Below, piece by piece: positions 17,945-26,574 of a stretch of DNA of 41,313 bases (the first letter of the stretch is position 1; each line of letters opens with the position of its first letter). This DNA comes from Nocardia sienata NBRC 100364 (lineage in GTDB: Bacteria; Actinomycetota; Actinomycetes; Mycobacteriales; Mycobacteriaceae), in the NCBI RefSeq assembly GCF_001613205.1, contig NZ_BDBX01000022.1:1-41313 (forward strand), written 5' to 3'. Made by a program: the position numbers and the translations under genes. The notes under the pieces were generated by a model. It was not told where the DNA came from and did no database searches. It was given only the letters and a program-made list of their open reading frames with translations.

Positions 17945-17982
17945 TTCAGCCCGGATGTACGACCACAAGCAGGAGCCACTTC

Positions 17983-19716
17983 ATGACGTCGAGCACCGAC
18001 GCCGATCCCACCGCGAAGCCCGAGGCCCCCGCCCAGCGGCCCACGCGCGCCCGTACCGGCAAACCGGTGCGCCGCCGCGCCGAGGGCCAGTGGGCGCTCG
18101 GTTATCGCGAACCGCTCAATCCCAACGAGCAGTCCAAGAAGGACGACAACCCGCTCAACGTCCGCACCCGGATCGAGAACATCTACTCGAAAAACGGTTT
18201 CGACAGTATCGACAAGGGCGATCTGCGCGGCCGTTTCCGCTGGTGGGGTCTCTACACCCAGCGTGAGCAGGGGTACGACGGCACCTGGACCGGCGACGAG
18301 AACACCGACCTGATCGAAGCCAAGTACTTCATGATGCGGATCCGCTGCGACGGCGGCGCGCTCGATGTCGCGCAGCTGCGCACCCTCGGCGGTATCTCCA
18401 CCGAGTTCGCCCGCGATACCGCCGACCTCTCCGACCGCGAGAACCTCCAGTACCACTGGATCGAGATCGAGAACGTTCCCGAGATCTGGCGCCGGATCGA
18501 GAGTGTGGGCCTGCAGACCACCGAGGCCTGCGGCGACTGCCCCCGCGTGGTGCTCGGATCGCCGCTGGCCGGTGAGTCGCTCGACGAGGTTCTCGATACC
18601 TCGCCCGCGGTCGAGGAGATCGTGCGCCGCTACATCGGCAAGAAGGAGTACTCCAACCTGCCGCGCAAGTTCAAGACCGCGATCTCCGGTCAGCAGGACG
18701 TGGTGCACGAGATCAACGATGTCGCGTTCATCGGCGTCGAGCATCCCGAGCACGGGCCCGGCCTGGATCTGTGGGTCGGTGGCGGACTGTCCACCAACCC
18801 GATGCTGGCCCAGCGGGTGGGCGCCTGGGTGCCGCTGGAGGAGGTGCCGGAGGTCTGGGAAGCGGTCGTCTCGCTGTTCCGCGACTACGGGTACCGCCGA
18901 CTGCGTACCAAGGCGCGGCTGAAGTTCCTGATCAAGGACTGGGGTATCGAGAAGTTCCGCCAGGTACTCGAGGACGAGTACCTGAAGCGCAAGCTGATCG
19001 ACGGCCCGGCGCCGGAACAACCCAGCCGCCCCATCGACCACGTCGGCGTGCAACGGCTGCGCAACGGCCTCAATGCGGTGGGCTTCTCCCCGATCGCGGG
19101 ACGGGTCTCGGGCAGTGTCCTCACCGCGGTCGCCGACGCGGTCGAGCGCGCGGGGTCGGATCGGATCCGTTTCACGCCGTACCAGAAGATCATCGTGCTC
19201 GATGTCGCCGACGACAAGGTCGAGCAGCTCATCGCCGAGCTGGAACCGCTGGGCCTGCAGGCGCGTCCCTCGGCCTGGCGGCGCAATCTGCTGGCCTGCA
19301 GCGGGATCGAATTCTGCAAACTGTCCTTCGTCGAGACCCGCAAACGCTCCCAGGTGCTGGCGCCGGAGCTCGAGCAGCGGCTGGCCGATATCAACGCCCA
19401 ACTCGATGTGCCGATCACCATCAATATCAACGGCTGCCCGAACTCCTGCGGCCGGTCGCAGATCGCCGATATCGGTTTCAAGGGCCAGCTGGTCGACGAC
19501 GGCGCCGGGAATCAGGTGGAGGGCTTCCAGGTTCACCTGGGTGGCAGCCTCGGCCTGGACAGCGCCTTCGGACGCAAACTGCGCCAGCACAAGGTGACCA
19601 GCGCCGAACTCGGTGACTACATCGAGCGCGTGGTCCGCAATTTCGTCAAGCACCGCGAAGGCGGGGAACGGTTCGCGCAGTGGGCCGTCCGCGCCGAGGA
19701 AGCCGATCTGCGATGA
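17983..19716 (+). CDS. sirA: Ferredoxin-dependent sulfite reductase SirA (NirA)
   Basis: SirA is a siroheme/4Fe-4S enzyme reducing sulfite to sulfide with six electrons from ferredoxin. The 577-residue product has the coupled-site cysteines C439-x5-C445 (ACSGIEFC) and C485-x3-C489 (NGCPNSCG). All four are offset by 22 from the M. tuberculosis SirA ligands 417/423/463/467 as I recall them. Y91 and C183 match the same offset for its Tyr69-Cys161 covalent link near the active site. The first 35-40 residues are Ala/Pro/Arg-rich. It is the first gene after the Cys leader; the ATG at 17983 has AGGAG about eight bases upstream. The family is sometimes annotated as nitrite reductase, but the cysH context argues for sulfite. 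Confidence 0.95.
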   Translation: MTSSTDADPTAKPEAPAQRPTRARTGKPVRRRAEGQWALGYREPLNPNEQSKKDDNPLNVRTRIENIYSKNGFDSIDKGDLRGRFRWWGLYTQREQGYDGTWTGDENTDLIEAKYFMMRIRCDGGALDVAQLRTLGGISTEFARDTADLSDRENLQYHWIEIENVPEIWRRIESVGLQTTEACGDCPRVVLGSPLAGESLDEVLDTSPAVEEIVRRYIGKKEYSNLPRKFKTAISGQQDVVHEINDVAFIGVEHPEHGPGLDLWVGGGLSTNPMLAQRVGAWVPLEEVPEVWEAVVSLFRDYGYRRLRTKARLKFLIKDWGIEKFRQVLEDEYLKRKLIDGPAPEQPSRPIDHVGVQRLRNGLNAVGFSPIAGRVSGSVLTAVADAVERAGSDRIRFTPYQKIIVLDVADDKVEQLIAELEPLGLQARPSAWRRNLLACSGIEFCKLSFVETRKRSQVLAPELEQRLADINAQLDVPITININGCPNSCGRSQIADIGFKGQLVDDGAGNQVEGFQVHLGGSLGLDSAFGRKLRQHKVTSAELGDYIERVVRNFVKHREGGERFAQWAVRAEEADLR

Positions 19717-20477
19717 AACCCGCGAGCGTCGTGACGGGAGAACCCACTGTGACCACCGAGCAGAAACCGCTGCCCACCAAACTGAGCGCCGACGAACTCC
19801 GGACGCTGGCCGAGCGCGGTGCCGCCGAACTCGGCCCCGATGCCACGGCCGACGAGCTGCTGCGCTGGACCGACGAGAACTTCGGCAGCGGCTATATCGT
19901 CGCCTCGAATATGCAGGACGGGGTGCTGGTGCAGCTGGCCGCCCAGGTCCGGCCGGGCGTGGACGTCCTCTTCCTGGACACCGGCTACCACTTCGCCGAG
20001 ACCATCGGCACCCGCGACGCCGTGGAGGCGGTGTACGGGGTGAACGTGGTCAACGCCCGCCCCGAGCAGACGGTCGCCGAACAGGACGCGCTGCTGGGCA
20101 AGGATCTGTTCGCCCGCGACGCCAACGAATGCTGCCGGCTGCGCAAGGTGGTGCCGCTGCGCAATTCGCTGGCGCCCTACAACGCGTGGGTCACCGGCAT
20201 CCGCCGGGTGGAGGCGCCCACCCGGGCAGGCGCCCCGCTCATCTCCTTCGACGAGGGCTTCGGGCTGGTGAAGATCAACCCGATCGCGCCCTGGTCCGAC
20301 GAGGAGATGCAGGCCTATATCGAAAAGCATTCGATTCTCGTCAATCCCCTGGTGGAGGAGGGATATCCGTCCATCGGCTGCGCTCCGTGCACGCGGAAGC
20401 CGGAGCCGGGTTCCGATCCGCGAAGCGGCCGCTGGGCCGGCCTCGCCAAGACTGAATGCGGGTTACACGCCTCATGA
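19713..20477 (+). CDS. cysH: Adenylylsulfate (APS) reductase CysH
   Basis: CysH reduces APS to sulfite and AMP with thioredoxin. The 254-residue product has the iron-sulfur cysteine pattern of APS rather than PAPS reductases: C140-C141 (ECCRLRK) and C223-x2-C226 (GCAPCT). The catalytic C249 lies in the C-terminal KTECGLH. The PP-loop-like region includes FLDTGYHF. The ATG at 19713 overlaps the sirA stop (ATGA); a GTG at 19749 with GGGAG upstream is a good alternative giving 242 residues. The absence of a PAPS-type enzyme agrees with cysN lacking an APS kinase domain. Confidence 0.95.
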   Translation: MKPASVVTGEPTVTTEQKPLPTKLSADELRTLAERGAAELGPDATADELLRWTDENFGSGYIVASNMQDGVLVQLAAQVRPGVDVLFLDTGYHFAETIGTRDAVEAVYGVNVVNARPEQTVAEQDALLGKDLFARDANECCRLRKVVPLRNSLAPYNAWVTGIRRVEAPTRAGAPLISFDEGFGLVKINPIAPWSDEEMQAYIEKHSILVNPLVEEGYPSIGCAPCTRKPEPGSDPRSGRWAGLAKTECGLHAS

Positions 20478-21406
20478 CCGAAGCCATCACCACCGAACGC
20501 TCCGTCGGACTCTCGGATTTCGACACCCTGGCCGCGCTGGAATCGGAAGCCATCCATATCTTCCGCGAGGTCGCGGGCGAATTCGAACGCCCGGTGATCC
20601 TGTTCTCCGGCGGTAAGGACTCCACCGTCCTGCTGCATCTGGCATTGAAGGCCTTCTGGCCGGCGCCGCTGCCGTTCGCGCTGCTACACGTGGACACCGG
20701 GCACAACCTGCCCGAGGTGCTCGAGTTCCGCGATCATGTGGTCGAGAAGTACGGTCTGCGCCTGCACGTGGCGAGCGTGGAGGATTATCTCGCCGACGGC
20801 CGGCTCACCGAACGCCCCGACGGTATCCGCAACCCACTGCAGACCGTGCCGCTGCTGGACGCCATCACCGAGAACCGCTTCGACGCGGTCTTCGGCGGCG
20901 GTCGCCGCGACGAGGAGCGCTCCCGCGCCAAGGAGCGGATCTTCTCCCTGCGCAACGCCTTCGGCCAGTGGGATCCCAAACGCCAGCGGCCCGAACTGTG
21001 GAACCTGTACAACGGCCGCCACGCCCCGGGCGAGCACGTCCGGGTGTTCCCGCTGTCGAACTGGACCGAACTCGATATCTGGCGCTACATCGCCCGCGAG
21101 AACGTGGAACTGGCCACCATCTACTACGCGCACCAGCGGCCGGTGTACCAGCGCGACGGTATGTGGATGACCCCCGGCGTCTGGGGTGGCCCGCGCGACG
21201 GCGAGGCCCTCGAGACCCGGTCGGTGCGGTACCGCACCGTCGGCGACGGGTCCACCACCGGCGCCATCCTGTCCGACGCCGCCGACAACGAGGCCATCCT
21301 GGCCGAGGTCGCCGCCTCCCGGCTGACCGAACGCGGCGCGACCCGTGGTGACGACCGGGTCTCCGAAGCCGCCATGGAAGACCGCAAACGAGAGGGTTAC
21401 TTCTGA
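20474..21406 (+). CDS. cysD: Sulfate adenylyltransferase subunit 2 CysD
   Basis: CysD is the catalytic ATP sulfurylase subunit that forms APS from sulfate and ATP, driven by GTP hydrolysis in CysN. The 310-residue product has the PP-loop SGGKDS, LLHVDTGHN, the conserved GGRRDEERSRAKERIFSLR block, and the C-terminal KREGYF end typical of CysD. The ATG at 20474 overlaps the cysH stop (ATGA), supporting this start over the slightly longer frame. Confidence 0.97.
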   Translation: MTEAITTERSVGLSDFDTLAALESEAIHIFREVAGEFERPVILFSGGKDSTVLLHLALKAFWPAPLPFALLHVDTGHNLPEVLEFRDHVVEKYGLRLHVASVEDYLADGRLTERPDGIRNPLQTVPLLDAITENRFDAVFGGGRRDEERSRAKERIFSLRNAFGQWDPKRQRPELWNLYNGRHAPGEHVRVFPLSNWTELDIWRYIARENVELATIYYAHQRPVYQRDGMWMTPGVWGGPRDGEALETRSVRYRTVGDGSTTGAILSDAADNEAILAEVAASRLTERGATRGDDRVSEAAMEDRKREGYF

Positions 21407-21407
21407 T

Positions 21408-22736
21408 ATGTCCGACCTATTGAGGCTGGCCACCGCCGGTTCTGTCGACGACGGCAAGTCCACCCTGGTCGGACGCCTGCTCTACGACACCAAATCCGTG
21501 CTCGCCGACCAGATCGACGCGGTGACCCGGGCGTCGGTGGACAAGGGACTGTCCACCCCGGACCTGTCGCTGCTGGTGGACGGTCTGCGGGCCGAACGCG
21601 AGCAGGGCATCACCATCGATGTCGCCTACCGGTACTTCGCGACCCCGCGCCGATCTTTCGTGCTGGCCGACACTCCCGGCCATGTGCAGTACACCCGCAA
21701 CACCGTGTCCGGGGCGTCGACCGCCCAGCTGGTGATCCTGCTGGTGGACGCGCGCAAGGGCGTGATCGAGCAGACCCGGCGGCATGCGGCGGTCCTGGCG
21801 CTGCTGGGTGTGCCCAAGCTGGTGCTGGCGGTGAACAAGATCGACCTCATCGGCGGGGACGAGCCCACCGAAGAGGGCCGGCAGGCCGCGGCCGCCAAGG
21901 TATTCGCGGAGATTTCCGCGGAGTTCTCCCACCTCACCCGGACCCTCGGCTGGTCGGACGAGGATGTACTCGAGATCCCGGTGTCGGCGCTGCACGGCGA
22001 CAATATCGCCACCCGCTCGGACAAGACCCCGTATTACAGTGGCCCGTCGCTGATCGAGCATCTCGAATCGGTGCCGGTGGACGCGGACAACTCCGGGGAG
22101 CACGCGGTGGGGCTGCGCTTCCCGGTCCAGTACGTCATCCGGCCGCGCACTCCGGAATACCCGGACTACCGCGGTTACGCGGGCCAGATCGCCGCGGGCT
22201 CGGTGGCCCCGGGCGACGAGGTGGTGGTGTTGCCCTCCGGTATCCGCACGACCGTCGAACGGATCGACACTCCCGACGGGGAACTGGCCGTCGCGCAGGC
22301 CGGTCGCAGTGTCACGCTGGTGCTGACCGACGAGGTCGATATCTCACGCGGTGACACCATCGCCTCACCCGGCGACGCGCCGGAACCCGTCGACACCTTC
22401 GACGCCACCGTGTGCTGGCTCGGTGACAAACCGCTGCGCCCCGGCGCCCGGCTGTTGCTCAAGCACGGCACCCGCACCACCCAGGCGATCGTGGGCGCGC
22501 TCACCGAACGTTTCGACGAGCAGCGCCTGGCCGCCGAACCGAACCCGGAATCGCTGTCGCTCAACGATATCGGCCGGATCTCGGTGCGGGTCGCCGAGGC
22601 GATCGCGGCCGACGACTACCGGGCCAACCGGCACACCGGCAGTTTCCTGCTCATCGACCCGGCGGGTGGGAACACGCTGGCGGCGGGCCTGGTCGGGGAT
22701 GTGCTCACCGCGGTCGAGGTCGGAACCGAAGCCTGA
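21408..22736 (+). CDS. cysN: Sulfate adenylyltransferase subunit 1 CysN
   Basis: CysN is the EF-Tu-like GTPase subunit that activates CysD. The 442-residue product has G1 GSVDDGKST, G3 DTPGH and G4 NKID, then two beta-barrel domains. It ends without the APS kinase (CysC) domain found in the fused mycobacterial CysNC, so the operon makes APS but not PAPS, consistent with the APS-type CysH. The ATG at 21408 lies one base after the cysD stop. Sulfation via PAPS would need a cysC outside this window. Confidence 0.96.
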   Translation: MSDLLRLATAGSVDDGKSTLVGRLLYDTKSVLADQIDAVTRASVDKGLSTPDLSLLVDGLRAEREQGITIDVAYRYFATPRRSFVLADTPGHVQYTRNTVSGASTAQLVILLVDARKGVIEQTRRHAAVLALLGVPKLVLAVNKIDLIGGDEPTEEGRQAAAAKVFAEISAEFSHLTRTLGWSDEDVLEIPVSALHGDNIATRSDKTPYYSGPSLIEHLESVPVDADNSGEHAVGLRFPVQYVIRPRTPEYPDYRGYAGQIAAGSVAPGDEVVVLPSGIRTTVERIDTPDGELAVAQAGRSVTLVLTDEVDISRGDTIASPGDAPEPVDTFDATVCWLGDKPLRPGARLLLKHGTRTTQAIVGALTERFDEQRLAAEPNPESLSLNDIGRISVRVAEAIAADDYRANRHTGSFLLIDPAGGNTLAAGLVGDVLTAVEVGTEA

Positions 22737-23485
22737 TGCCGGGCAGTCCCACGCTGGTAGCGGTGGCCCACGGCAGCCGGGATCCCCGGTCGGCCGCCAC
22801 CGTCGCCGCGCTCCTGGACCGGGTGCGGGCCGCGCGTCCCGGGACGCCGGCCCGCCTCGCCTTCCTCGACCTGAACGCCCCCTCGGTCGGGCAGGTGCTG
22901 GACTCGGTCGCGGCCACCGGCGAAACCGACGCGGTGGTCGTCCCGCTGCTGCTGGGCAGCGCCTTCCATGCCCGCGTGGATCTGCCCGCTCTGCTGGCCG
23001 GCGCCGCCGCCCGCAACCCCGGCCTGCGACTCACCCAGGCCGAGGTGTTCGGCGCCGACCCCCGCCTGATCGAGGTGTTACACGCGCGGGTGCGGGCGGT
23101 GCGTGACCGGCACGGCTGGGACGCCCCACCCGCACGACTCGGTGTCGCCCTCGCCGCGGTCGGCTCGTCGTCGGCGGCGGCGAACCGCCGGACCGCCCGC
23201 CTGGCCGGCCGTTTCGCGGCCCGGACCGGCCATCTCACCGAAGTATGCTTCGCCACCGCGGAACCCACCCTCGCACAGGCGGCGGCACGACTGCGGGCCC
23301 GCGGCGCCGACCGCGTGCTCGTCGCGCCCTGGTTCTTGGCGCCCGGCCTGCTCACCGACCGGCTGCGCGACCAGGATCCGCTGCTTCCGCATGCCGAGGT
23401 CCTCGGCGCGGACTCCGCGCTCGCCGCGATCGTCTGGGACCGCTACGACGCCGCGCTCGCTCGCGCACTGCCGCTGTCGGCCTGA
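22736..23485 (+). CDS. Sirohydrochlorin chelatase-like protein (CbiX/SirB family)
   Basis: The 249-residue product is a class II chelatase with two CbiX-like repeats. The first has the metal-site VAHGSRDPR near the N-terminus and the LLGSAFHARVDLP stretch around residues 75-90. The second half keeps VLVAPWFLAPGLLTDRL. The likely reaction is insertion of Fe2+ into sirohydrochlorin to make siroheme, the SirA cofactor. The ATG overlaps the cysN stop (TGATG), so supply of the cofactor is coupled to the enzyme. The same place is held by Rv2393 in M. tuberculosis. Co2+ chelation for cobalamin is the alternative, less likely here. Confidence 0.88.
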   Translation: MPGSPTLVAVAHGSRDPRSAATVAALLDRVRAARPGTPARLAFLDLNAPSVGQVLDSVAATGETDAVVVPLLLGSAFHARVDLPALLAGAAARNPGLRLTQAEVFGADPRLIEVLHARVRAVRDRHGWDAPPARLGVALAAVGSSSAAANRRTARLAGRFAARTGHLTEVCFATAEPTLAQAAARLRARGADRVLVAPWFLAPGLLTDRLRDQDPLLPHAEVLGADSALAAIVWDRYDAALARALPLSA

Positions 23486-23500
23486 GGCCGGCGGCCTTTC
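23485..23500 (+). terminator. Terminator of the sulfate-reduction operon
   Basis: AGGCC (23485-23489), loop GGC, and GGCCT (23493-23497) followed by TTC form a short GC-rich hairpin that begins at the chelatase stop codon. It lies in the 39-bp gap before a convergent gene, the expected place for a terminator. The stem is short. Confidence 0.45.
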
Positions 23501-23524
23501 ACCAGGGACGGAGCGGCTCGGAAC

Positions 23525-24322
23525 TCAGAACCAGCGCTCCAGCACGGTTGCCACACCGTCGGCCGCGACATCATCGGTGACCTCGTCGACCAGACCGTGG
23601 AGTTCGGCCGGCGCGTTCGCCATCGCGACCGAATGACCCGCCCAGGCGAACATTTCGCGGTCGTTGAAACCGTCCCCGATGGCCAGGGTGGCCTCGCGCG
23701 GGATACCGAGCAGGCGGCGCAGATGTTCCAGCGCCCACCCTTTGGAGATCCCGTGCCGGGAAATGGTCAGCCAGGGGCCGAATTCGCCATAGACCCAGCT
23801 GATCTCCGGCAGTGCCAGCCCCTCGAGCAGCCGGTGCATCTCCTCCGGCGCGCCCTGCGGCCACCAGCAGTTCAGGCGCGGAGTGGGTTCGCTGCCCAGG
23901 GTGAGATCGTCGACCACCACGTAATCGCCACCGGCGTAGTACTCGCCGGGGCTCATTCCGGTGGCCCAGAATCCCTCGCCGACCCGTTCAGCGGTGAAGA
24001 TCATGTCCGGGAACAGCCGGCGCAGGGCGGTGACCGCGGGCGCGGGGTCGAAATGGTGTACCGCCACCGGGAGGGCTTGCTCGATATCGATGTGGACGGC
24101 GCCGTTCGAGCAGATGGCGTGTCCCTGGACGAGGCCGAGTTCGTCGAGCACCGGCCGGGTCGAGATGACCGTACGTCCGGTGCTCACCACGACGTGCGCG
24201 CCCGACCCGACCGCCCCGCGCACGGCCGCGGTCACCCGAGTGCTCACCTGGGTGCCGGTTTTCAGCAGTGTCCCGTCCACATCGAGCGCGATCAGCCGCG
24301 GTGGGCCCCCGTCAATGTCCAC
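23525..24322 (-). CDS. HAD-superfamily phosphatase, Cof type
   Basis: This 265-residue HAD hydrolase of the Cof/YbjI (type IIB cap) group probably dephosphorylates a sugar phosphate or flavin-type phosphate; the substrate is not predictable. Motif I is LDVDGTLL with D14 as nucleophile and D16 as acid/base. Motif II is STGRT, motif III is the Lys in GISKGWALEHL, and motif IV is IGDGFNDREMF. The GTG start at 24322 is preceded by GACGGG. It lies 83 bp downstream of the Hsp70-like gene on the same strand and converges with the sulfate-reduction operon. Confidence 0.9.
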   Translation of the reverse strand: MDIDGGPPRLIALDVDGTLLKTGTQVSTRVTAAVRGAVGSGAHVVVSTGRTVISTRPVLDELGLVQGHAICSNGAVHIDIEQALPVAVHHFDPAPAVTALRRLFPDMIFTAERVGEGFWATGMSPGEYYAGGDYVVVDDLTLGSEPTPRLNCWWPQGAPEEMHRLLEGLALPEISWVYGEFGPWLTISRHGISKGWALEHLRRLLGIPREATLAIGDGFNDREMFAWAGHSVAMANAPAELHGLVDEVTDDVAADGVATVLERWF

Positions 24323-24405
24323 CCCGTCAATTGTGCCGTGCAGCGCCGCCGGGCCGCACCGGGTTTTCCCGAAAGGCTTCGACCGCTCCGCGGCGACGCG
24401 GGTGC

Positions 24406-26574
24406 TCAGCGGTGTGATCCGCTTCGGGAGGAGCCGCCACGCGTGTTCCCACCACGGGTGGCCCCACCGTCACCACTGATGGAATTCGAGCCATGGGACG
24501 TGGATCCACTGCTGTGCGACCCACCGGAGAAATCCGAACCACCGCCGAAGGTGCCGGAATTCGCACCCGCGCCACCCGGTCCCGAACGCCCCCCGAATCC
24601 GTGCGTGCCGCCGAACCCGCCGAACCCGCCGAACCCGCCGGAGTCACCGGATCCACCCGGAGCGGAGGGATGGGATCCTGCCGAAGGACCGGAGGAGGTT
24701 CCGCCGTGGTCGGCACCGAACCCGGCGGCCCCGCTGTCCGTGCCGCCGGAGCCGCCCGGAGCCCCCGAACCGTATCCACCTCCACTGTTACCACCCGAAC
24801 CCGCTCGGCCCGAACCGAGTCCACCGCCGCTGCCCTCACCCGAACCGGCACCGCCCGAACCGAGTCCACCGCCACTGTCCTCACCCGAACCGGCACCACC
24901 CGAACCGAGCCCACCGCCGCTGTCCTCACCCGAACCGGCACCACCCGGAGCGGTCCAGCCGCCACCCGGCAAGCCGCCGGTCCAGCCGCCGCCGTCGGAG
25001 TCGTCTCCTGGCTCCGGCGGCTCGATACCGGGCGACCAACCGCCGGCGCCGCCGGATTCACCGCCACCATCGGCCGGACCACCGGTATCCCCACCCGGTT
25101 CGTCCACCACCGGCGGATCACCCGGTGCCGGGCTGCCCGGTCCCTCGTCACCCGGTGCCGGGCTGCCCGGTCCCTCGTCACCGGGCGCGGGCCGATCCGG
25201 GCCCGCGCCGATGTGCGGTGGAAGCCGGACACCACCGTGCCCGAACGGGGGATGGCCGAATCGCGCGGGGTCGTCGTACGGCGGCCGGGTTTGGGGGTGT
25301 TCGTCCTGTCGGGTGTGGTGTGGTCCGGCCCCGGCGTCCGCGGACCTTTCGGGAACCGATGTCGCCGGAGCGGGTGCACGACCGGGCATGGGTGGCCCGT
25401 ACGGCCGTGTCATCGCGGCGGGCGAGATCACCGTGGGGGCGCGCAGCGGCGCGTAGGACACCGTCCATCCGGTGGCCGACCGCTCCACCTGCGCCTCACC
25501 GTGGATCTCGAACTGCACCGCCCCCGGGCTCTGCAGCGGAACCCGGTCCTGGTCGAAATGTTCGGTATCCGCCGGACCGTTGCCCAGGATGGTGGCCGCG
25601 GACATGGCGACCGCCGAGAAAAGGGCGGCGCCGGAGAAGATCGGCGGATGCTTCATCCCACCCGAGGCCGCCGGAGCCACGCTCTCCGCGGCCATCGCGG
25701 CGGCACCGAGCGCCACGCACTGCCCCGAATCGGCGGCGACGGTCACCGGCAGGCCCAGTTCGGCGAGGGTTTCGGCCACCTGTGGGGGTCGCGCGGCGCC
25801 GCCCACCACCAGCACCCGATCGATATCGGAGAGCGCTACACCGGCCGAGCGCACCGCCGCCCGGACCACCTCGAGGGAATCGCGCACGTGTTCACGCCGC
25901 AGGCCCTCCGGATTCACGAAGGACATGAGCGATACGGCGCCGGTGGCCGGTTCGGCCGGGCCGATGGCGCGGTCGCCGGCACAACGCGCGATCATCGCGC
26001 CCAGCGGCCGGGCGCCGAATTCATAGGAGCGGACCGCGTTGCCGACCACCGGGTGGTCGGGCCAGTCCGGCCCGGTCCGCACCACCGCCACATCGAGACT
26101 GTTTCCGCCCAGGTCGTAGACCAGGACGAATCCGGTGTCCAGTGGCCCGTGTTCGGTATCGAGCCAGTGCGCGGCAGCCACCGGTTCCGGGACCAGCTCC
26201 ACATGCCCGACCCCGGCGAGATCCAGGCTCTGCCGCAGCAGGCCGAGTTGTTTGCGGGTGTACCCGGCCGGGTGGGTGGCGACCACCCCGGTCGCCGGTT
26301 CGGCGGCCACCAGCCCCTGGACCACCGAGGCGAAGATGGTGGCCGGCGACCAGATCCGCCCGTCCACGTACACCGAATCCGGATTCCGGCCCAGATCGGC
26401 GAATTCGTTTATCGCCGTGGAGAACCGGGTGATACCCCCGAGTCTCGCGGTGCCCCCGCTGTCGAATCCGACGGCGGTCCGTCGAGTCCGGACCACCGGT
26501 CGCGCGTCCTGTGCCCCGACCCACGCCGAAACCACGTTCACCGTACCGATGCTGATACCCAGCCCAGAAGTCAT
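24406..26574 (-). CDS. Membrane-anchored Hsp70-like protein with Gly/Ser-rich repetitive tail
   Basis: This 722-residue protein has an actin/Hsp70-fold ATPase-like domain (1-300), one hydrophobic segment (about 311-331) and a long Pro then Gly/Ser/Asp-rich tail (about 385-722). The phosphate-1 loop reads GLGISIGTVNVV, so the Asp of the canonical D-L-G-T motif is Ser8. Phosphate-2 (YDLGGNSLDVAV, near 153-164) and the adenosine motif (VVGGAARPP, 256-264) are recognisable. The Hsp70 substrate domain is missing. The tail holds 15-residue GSGEDSGGGLGSGGA-type repeats. The start at 26574 begins the conserved domain. The tail may be outside the membrane; function is unknown. Similar Hsp70-family genes occur in Nocardia and mycobacteria. 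Confidence 0.75.
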   Translation of the reverse strand: MTSGLGISIGTVNVVSAWVGAQDARPVVRTRRTAVGFDSGGTARLGGITRFSTAINEFADLGRNPDSVYVDGRIWSPATIFASVVQGLVAAEPATGVVATHPAGYTRKQLGLLRQSLDLAGVGHVELVPEPVAAAHWLDTEHGPLDTGFVLVYDLGGNSLDVAVVRTGPDWPDHPVVGNAVRSYEFGARPLGAMIARCAGDRAIGPAEPATGAVSLMSFVNPEGLRREHVRDSLEVVRAAVRSAGVALSDIDRVLVVGGAARPPQVAETLAELGLPVTVAADSGQCVALGAAAMAAESVAPAASGGMKHPPIFSGAALFSAVAMSAATILGNGPADTEHFDQDRVPLQSPGAVQFEIHGEAQVERSATGWTVSYAPLRAPTVISPAAMTRPYGPPMPGRAPAPATSVPERSADAGAGPHHTRQDEHPQTRPPYDDPARFGHPPFGHGGVRLPPHIGAGPDRPAPGDEGPGSPAPGDEGPGSPAPGDPPVVDEPGGDTGGPADGGGESGGAGGWSPGIEPPEPGDDSDGGGWTGGLPGGGWTAPGGAGSGEDSGGGLGSGGAGSGEDSGGGLGSGGAGSGEGSGGGLGSGRAGSGGNSGGGYGSGAPGGSGGTDSGAAGFGADHGGTSSGPSAGSHPSAPGGSGDSGGFGGFGGFGGTHGFGGRSGPGGAGANSGTFGGGSDFSGGSHSSGSTSHGSNSISGDGGATRGGNTRGGSSRSGSHR
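24766..24945. repeat. 45-bp tandem repeat in the Hsp70-like tail
   Basis: Four copies of a 45-bp unit start at 24766, 24811, 24856 and 24901; the last three are nearly identical and the first is more diverged. Each encodes a 15-residue unit (GSGEDSGGGLGSGGA type) on the minus strand. The period is a multiple of three, so copy changes would not shift the frame, and length variation between strains is likely. Confidence 0.9.
25121..25180. repeat. Perfect 30-bp tandem duplication in the Hsp70-like tail
   Basis: Positions 25121-25150 and 25151-25180 are identical, encoding two copies of a DEGPGSPAPG decapeptide on the minus strand. Exact identity suggests a recent duplication by slippage. It preserves the reading frame. 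Confidence 0.95.

Noticed and set aside
17983..19716. Annotation as nitrite reductase
   Set aside because: The family is shared, but the cysH-cysDN-chelatase operon, the Tyr/Cys pair and the Cys leader all point to sulfite reduction.
23597..25456. 619-codon plus-strand Pro-rich frame opposite the HAD and Hsp70-like genes
   Set aside because: Its Pro-rich part is the antisense of the Gly/Ser repeat tail; the minus-strand frame has the recognisable ATPase domain and continuous context.
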